DNA of 8,510 nt from Avisuccinivibrio_A sp964651505 (lineage in GTDB: Bacteria > Pseudomonadota > Gammaproteobacteria > Enterobacterales > Succinivibrionaceae): contig CAZYXT010000105.1 of the NCBI GenBank assembly GCA_964651505.1, positions 1 to 8,510 of the forward strand, given 5' to 3'. Positions 4,791 to 8,510 of the stretch are shown piece after piece. Under the pieces are notes generated by a model. That model was given only the letters and a program-made list of their open reading frames with translations, had not been told where the DNA came from and did not search any database. The position numbers and the translations under genes are program-made. Every line of letters begins with the position of its first letter. Positions within the stretch are counted from its first letter, which is position 1.

Positions 4791-6842
4791 TCAGCTGTTA
4801 TTGACCACCACGGCGGTGCGGGCGGGCAAAGACAGGGTCTTCCCTTCGATGAGCTCTTTTAAGAACTTCTCTTTAAACTCATCCGTTGCGGGGGCAAGGC
4901 CGTAACAGTTAACCTTAAGATCTTCTCGGCCCAACAGCTCGTATAAAGCCTCCAAGCCTTCGCCGCGATCGGTGCGGCGCACGTTGCGCCCTGAGAGCGG
5001 AATGAGCAGATCTTCGCCGCTGTCCTCGCTCTCATCAATCTGCTCGCTGTCAGAAGGCAGATACATGGCCGCAAGGAGCGGCAGCAGGCAGGATCCCTGC
5101 TCGACTTTGACGCTCTGACGCCCGGCATTGACCAAGACTAAGCAGAAGCGGTCATTGTAGAGGCGCACGTAACCAAAATGGGAGATCCCCGCCAAGATAA
5201 AGACCTGCGAGCCCTGCGTGATGGCATCGTTGTGGCGGCGCATGGAGGAGAGCTCTCCCATCAGGCTTTGCAGCTTGGCCGAATACGGGGTCACGCGGTG
5301 CTCCTGCATGGCCTTAAAGGGCAGGGGCGAGCGGGCGTGCAGATCATAAGAGGCAATGGCATCGCCAAGTTCGTCACCCTGGTAGATGCAGGGAATGCCG
5401 CGCCAGGTAAAGAGCACCGCCAGTGCTGTAAGGTAAAGAGCCTTGTCTGCGCCGATGATGGAATAGAACCTTGGCAGATCGTGGTTGTCAAGCTGATTGA
5501 TAAGACAGCATTTGACCTGCTGGGACATGCCCACCGAGTAATTTTCAAAGGTGCGCCTTAAGTCTTCGCCCGTGTAGGGGGTGGGCTCGCCTGTCAGGGT
5601 GACGCCGCCGAAGAAAGCGCGCATCGGGCTTAAGAAACCCGTGTAATTTACCGCTCCGTCCAAATTGCCTTCGGTGTTTAAGGCATAGCGGGCATCGGAG
5701 GCAAACTGCCCGAGCATCAGCACATCTTCGCGCTCGCGCCTTGCTTCTTTGCAAATCTGCTTTAAGCGGCGCACATTGTTGCGCGAGGTGCCGTCATCGC
5801 CTAACTGCGAGGCTGCATCGATGCACCACCCGTCCACTCCGTAAGGGACGCGCAAATATTTTTTGATGAAGCTGTTGCGGCCGCGGTAGATGGCGTGCCT
5901 TACTTCCTTGGAGCCATAGTTCAACTTGGGCAGGGCATGGACATTGTTCCAATAGTGAGGCTCGTCATTGTGCTTGAAGCTGTAATAGTCCCGAAAAGGA
6001 CTGTCTTGGTGGTGAAAAGCGCCCTTGTTGCTGCGTTCGCGGCGGTCAAACCAGGGATGATTGTCGCCCGTGTGCTCGATGGGGGCGGTGAGCAAAAGCT
6101 TTATGTCATAGCCGAAGGCATGGGCACGCAGCCTTTTTAGGGCCCCGTTGCCGCCAAAATGCGGATCGACGCTGTCATAATCTTCCACATCGTATTTGTG
6201 GGTCGAGCCTGCCTTGAAAATGGGGGTTAGGAAAATGCCGTCGCAGCCCAAGTTGCGGATATAGGGCAGCATTTGGCTGATGCCGTCCAGATCGCCGCCG
6301 CAATGGACTTCGTCGAGGTTTTTGTACTCAAAGGCATCGTTGTGAATGGTGCTGTCGGCCTTGTAGACGGTGGCATCGACGCAAAAATAGCCTTTGGATG
6401 AGGCAAAGCGATCGGGGAAGATCTGATAGCAGATGAGATCTTTGACCCACCCCGGGTGATGATCGTCAAGCTCGAAGGCAAAGCAGTGCTGCAAAAGCGG
6501 CGGCTCGCGGGACATGCCCAATGAGCTGTACCAGACAACATCGCAGATCTCTTTTTGCTTGTTCAAAAGACTGATCTTAAAGCTGTAGCGCTGCAAACTG
6601 GCCCCTTCGTCGATGGGGATCTGAGCTGCAAAGCGGTGGATGCCGGCCTTGGAGCCCGTGTACAGCATTTCCACCCTGTAGGGCTCCTGTCGGGGATAGG
6701 CTGTCAGCACGGCGCGCAGGCGCAGCGGCGAGGCTCCTCTGACAAACAAGACCGAAACCCTGTGATTGTTGCCGGGGGCCGTGCAGGTATGAAAGCATTG
6801 AAAGGGCAGGTTGGCTCTTTGCAAGGTTAAATTTTGCCGCAT
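4791..6842 (-). CDS. MalZ-like GH13 family protein with altered catalytic motifs (possible pseudo-glycosidase)
   Basis: This 683-residue protein has the MalZ (GH13_21, maltodextrin glucosidase) layout: an N-terminal beta-sandwich (about 1-125), then a TIM barrel opening with YQIFPDRF (139-146), GGDLDGIS (182-189) and HKYDVEDY (215-222). MalZ itself is about 605 residues; the excess lies mainly in the C-terminal region, including an acidic insertion near 597-612. The barrel is recognisable but the catalytic motifs are not normal. Motif I reads T252-A-P-I-E256-H257 instead of D-x-x-x-N-H. Motif II has C340-I-D342, lacking the usual Arg two residues before the nucleophile Asp. Motif III has L-G-Q379 where the general-acid Glu is expected. 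Motif IV N453-H454-D455 is intact. Ordinary hydrolysis is therefore doubtful; glycan binding or changed chemistry is inferred. No signal peptide is seen, so it is probably cytoplasmic like MalZ. An AAGAAGG Shine-Dalgarno lies 9 nt before the ATG. It follows pepD by 25 bp, probably in one operon. Confidence 0.88.
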   Translation of the reverse strand: MRQNLTLQRANLPFQCFHTCTAPGNNHRVSVLFVRGASPLRLRAVLTAYPRQEPYRVEMLYTGSKAGIHRFAAQIPIDEGASLQRYSFKISLLNKQKEICDVVWYSSLGMSREPPLLQHCFAFELDDHHPGWVKDLICYQIFPDRFASSKGYFCVDATVYKADSTIHNDAFEYKNLDEVHCGGDLDGISQMLPYIRNLGCDGIFLTPIFKAGSTHKYDVEDYDSVDPHFGGNGALKRLRAHAFGYDIKLLLTAPIEHTGDNHPWFDRRERSNKGAFHHQDSPFRDYYSFKHNDEPHYWNNVHALPKLNYGSKEVRHAIYRGRNSFIKKYLRVPYGVDGWCIDAASQLGDDGTSRNNVRRLKQICKEARREREDVLMLGQFASDARYALNTEGNLDGAVNYTGFLSPMRAFFGGVTLTGEPTPYTGEDLRRTFENYSVGMSQQVKCCLINQLDNHDLPRFYSIIGADKALYLTALAVLFTWRGIPCIYQGDELGDAIASYDLHARSPLPFKAMQEHRVTPYSAKLQSLMGELSSMRRHNDAITQGSQVFILAGISHFGYVRLYNDRFCLVLVNAGRQSVKVEQGSCLLPLLAAMYLPSDSEQIDESEDSGEDLLIPLSGRNVRRTDRGEGLEALYELLGREDLKVNCYGLAPATDEFKEKFLKELIEGKTLSLPARTAVVVNNS

Positions 6843-6851
6843 ATAAGATAG

Positions 6852-6858
6852 CCTTCTT
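6852..6858 (-). promoter_or_regulatory. Ribosome binding site of the GH13 gene
   Basis: The minus strand reads AAGAAGG within the 25-bp gap between the pepD TGA and the GH13 ATG, leaving 9 nt to the start. No promoter or terminator fits in the gap, which supports co-transcription from pepD. Confidence 0.6.
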
Positions 6859-6867
6859 TAAAATTTG

Positions 6868-8361
6868 TCAGTCCAATTTGCCGATGGCCGCCTTTAAGAT
6901 CTCGTACATGGTTTGCACGCTCTTGATCTCGACTCTTTCTGCAATCGAGTGCAGGCCTTCAATGTTAGCACCAATTGAGATTATCTGAAGACCGGGTTCT
7001 GCTTTTTTGACAAACATGCCGCATTCAAGCCCGCCGTGGATCACGCTTGTTTGCATGGGCAGTCCGCGCACCTTCTGCGACGCCTCGTTCAAAGCTTTGA
7101 TGAGGGCATTGTCAGAGGGGCTCAGCCACGAGCCGTGACGGTTTGAGACGCTGAAGCTTACCTTGTCAAAATACTTGGTGCGCAAAGGGGAGTTTTGCAC
7201 ATTCAGCTGGGCGCCTACGATGGCCTCGCAGTCTTCTTCGTGCAAAAAGCGCGGCATCAAAAGAAGCTTGAAGCTCTCATGCCTTTGCGCATCAAAGTCA
7301 ATAAGGCTCAAATTGCACGAGCTTTTGACAAGATGGCGCTTTTCGTCGATAAACTCAAGAGGCCCGATTTTAAGGCTCAAAATAAAATCAAGCACCTGCG
7401 CGGCGCACGGGGCGGTTAAAGCCTCAAAAGGAGCTTTGACACAAATCTTTTGGACCGTCAAATCAAGATGAGGATCGGTCAGACGGTACTCTTCTTTGAG
7501 ATCTCTGTAGATCCTGTCAATCTCAAGCTTAAACGCCTCTTCATCTTTGCCTTTGATCATTGCCGTGCAGCTGCAAGAGACAGGAATGCTGTTGCGCGCC
7601 TCGCCGCCTTTAAAACTTATGATCTTAGTTGCGATCCCTGTCTCTTTTATAAGCCTTGCCATAAGATAAACGGCATTGGCGCTTTTTTTGTAAATGTCCT
7701 CGCCGCTGTGGCCGCCTGACAATGCCGAAAGATTAAGGCTTAAGACAATCTCATCGCCTTGAGGGGCCTTGATGCATTCATGCTCGGTTTGAATGGCAAT
7801 GTCCAAATGACAAGAGCCTGCGCAGCCTACGAAGATGTCCGTATCCGCCTCGCTGTCAAGGTTGATAAGATACTTGCCGGCTAAATATTCGCCGGGCAGG
7901 CTTTGGGCCCCGGCCATGGAGGTCTCCTCGCACACGGTGAAGATGGCGGTGAGGGGGCCGTGTTCAAACTGCTTATCCTCGATTAACGCTAAGATCATGG
8001 CAACGCCGATGCCGTCGTCGGCGCCGAGGCTGGTGCCGTCGGCTGCAACCCATCCGTCTTTTGTGATGACAGGGGTGATGGGATCTTTTATGGGGTCAAA
8101 TGCTTTGCCGCTTTGGGCCACCGCCACCATGTCCATATGGGCCTGCAAGATGATGCCGTGGCGGCCCTCGCAGCCCTGTGACGCCTTGATCTTTAAAACG
8201 ATATTGCCGCACTCTTGCTTAAAATGCTGCAGGTTGTGCTTTTGGGCAAAGTTTTCGATGTATTCTGCCACAGCCTTTTCATGGGATGAGGGATGGGGCA
8301 TTGCGCAGATGTTTTCAAAGTGCCGCCATACCGCAACGGGGCTTAAAGTGCTTAACTTCAT
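6868..8361 (-). CDS. pepD: Aminoacyl-histidine dipeptidase (peptidase D, carnosinase-like, M20 family)
   Basis: PepD is a cytoplasmic di-zinc dipeptidase that splits Xaa-His and many other dipeptides. The 497-residue protein is close to the roughly 485 residues of the Escherichia coli enzyme and aligns along its whole length. Metal and catalytic residues are present in order: H75-x-D77 in QAHMDM, D115 in LGADDG, the E145-E146 pair in VCEET, D169 in LINLDSE, and H442 in VIHGGLECGMF. Between them lies the lid/dimerisation domain, entered by SGGHSGEDI (215-223). The ATG has AGGAAG 5 nt upstream. A consensus -10 (TATAAT) lies about 70 bp upstream. The gene is the probable first member of an operon with the GH13 gene 25 bp downstream. 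Nothing appears truncated or substituted at key positions. Confidence 0.95.
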   Translation of the reverse strand: MKLSTLSPVAVWRHFENICAMPHPSSHEKAVAEYIENFAQKHNLQHFKQECGNIVLKIKASQGCEGRHGIILQAHMDMVAVAQSGKAFDPIKDPITPVITKDGWVAADGTSLGADDGIGVAMILALIEDKQFEHGPLTAIFTVCEETSMAGAQSLPGEYLAGKYLINLDSEADTDIFVGCAGSCHLDIAIQTEHECIKAPQGDEIVLSLNLSALSGGHSGEDIYKKSANAVYLMARLIKETGIATKIISFKGGEARNSIPVSCSCTAMIKGKDEEAFKLEIDRIYRDLKEEYRLTDPHLDLTVQKICVKAPFEALTAPCAAQVLDFILSLKIGPLEFIDEKRHLVKSSCNLSLIDFDAQRHESFKLLLMPRFLHEEDCEAIVGAQLNVQNSPLRTKYFDKVSFSVSNRHGSWLSPSDNALIKALNEASQKVRGLPMQTSVIHGGLECGMFVKKAEPGLQIISIGANIEGLHSIAERVEIKSVQTMYEILKAAIGKLD

Positions 8362-8366
8362 GGTAT

Positions 8367-8372
8367 CTTCCT
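8367..8372 (-). promoter_or_regulatory. Ribosome binding site of pepD
   Basis: The minus strand reads AGGAAG, 5 nt from the ATG at 8361. This fixes the start, and the resulting N-terminus (LSPVAVWRHFENIC) aligns with the start of E. coli PepD. Confidence 0.7.
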
Positions 8373-8402
8373 AAATCCTGCACAAATTTAATTTTCAATT
8401 GC

Positions 8403-8424
8403 AGCCCCGAGGGGCTCTTTTTTC
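8403..8424 (+). terminator. Rho-independent terminator facing the pepD promoter
   Basis: AGCCC (8403-8407) and GGGCT (8412-8416) form a stem, with one further C-G pair possible inside, followed by CTTTTTT on the plus strand. No plus-strand gene ends here; pepD runs the opposite way from 8361. It may stop antisense transcription entering the pepD control region, and on the minus strand it would form a hairpin in the pepD leader. Confidence 0.65.
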
Positions 8425-8430
8425 AGGCCT

Positions 8431-8436
8431 ATTATA
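8431..8436 (-). promoter_or_regulatory. Consensus -10 element, probable pepD promoter
   Basis: A perfect TATAAT on the minus strand lies 69 bp before the pepD ATG. At 17 bp spacing the -35 position reads CAGGGG, which is not a sigma-70 -35 match, and no extended TG is present. The promoter would need an activator, or the match is chance. Transcription would start near 8424, so the mRNA leader would contain the 8403-8416 hairpin. Confidence 0.4.
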
Positions 8437-8510
8437 GCGCCCGGGGGCCATTGCCCCTGAGTTTGTTGCCATAATATCCAAAAATCCCTCTCAAAGCCTT
8501 AAGGCATAAG
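8437..8510. other. Non-coding right edge with GGGGC/GCCCC hairpin
   Basis: GGGGC (8444-8448) and GCCCC (8453-8457) can pair around a 4-nt loop, followed on the plus strand by a weakly T-rich stretch (8461-8467). The rest is AT-rich without a start codon and ribosome binding site. Nothing else could be assigned here. Confidence 0.35.

Noticed and set aside
5178..5561. Plus-strand open frame of 127 codons opposite the GH13 gene
   Set aside because: It is antisense to a conserved barrel region, and its product shows no domain.
7835..8374. Plus-strand open frame of 179 codons opposite pepD
   Set aside because: It lies wholly antisense to a gene with complete PepD motifs, and its product has no recognisable family.

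Overview
The window carries four full-length protein genes and short, structured intergenic regions. PepD and the MalZ-type glycosidase both align best, from memory, with gammaproteobacterial proteins. Together with a TraI_2-type HD protein and an AAA_14/DUF4143 ATPase, this suggests a host-associated gammaproteobacterium, perhaps of the Succinivibrionaceae. That placement is inference, since no rRNA or tRNA is present. No CRISPR array, insertion sequence, phage module or attachment site was seen.

Layout. Positions 1-183 are non-coding: an imperfect hairpin (14-60), a clear minus-strand terminator (74-97) and a GC-rich hairpin (117-144). Positions 184-3105 (minus) encode a large TraI_2/MobH-like HD-domain protein with a very long charged tail that contains a lysine/alanine-rich, histone-H1-like stretch. 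A 288-bp divergent region (3106-3393) holds a CRP/FNR-like palindrome, a 20-bp-spaced direct repeat and a small hairpin. Positions 3394-4710 (plus) encode an AAA_14 + DUF4143 ATPase. It converges on the next gene across 80 bp that holds one GC-rich, probably bidirectional, hairpin. Positions 4791-6842 (minus) encode a MalZ-like GH13 protein, preceded 25 bp upstream by pepD (6868-8361, minus). The last 149 bp hold a plus-strand-oriented terminator and a consensus -10 element for pepD.

How the genes relate. pepD and the GH13 gene probably form a two-gene operon, linking dipeptide breakdown with a starch-oligosaccharide-type protein. The TraI_2-like gene and the ATPase are divergent and could share control sites, but no functional link between them is evident. 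No type IV secretion or integrase gene accompanies the TraI_2-like protein.

The most striking observation is that the GH13 protein is intact over 683 codons and keeps the MalZ scaffold. It nevertheless has lost several near-invariant active-site residues: motif I Asp and Asn, the motif II Arg, and the general-acid Glu, which is Gln. It keeps the nucleophile Asp and the motif IV His-Asp. It looks like a maintained pseudo-glycosidase or an enzyme with changed chemistry. The second point of interest is the H1/AlgP-like basic tail on a relaxase-like HD protein that stands apart from any conjugation locus.
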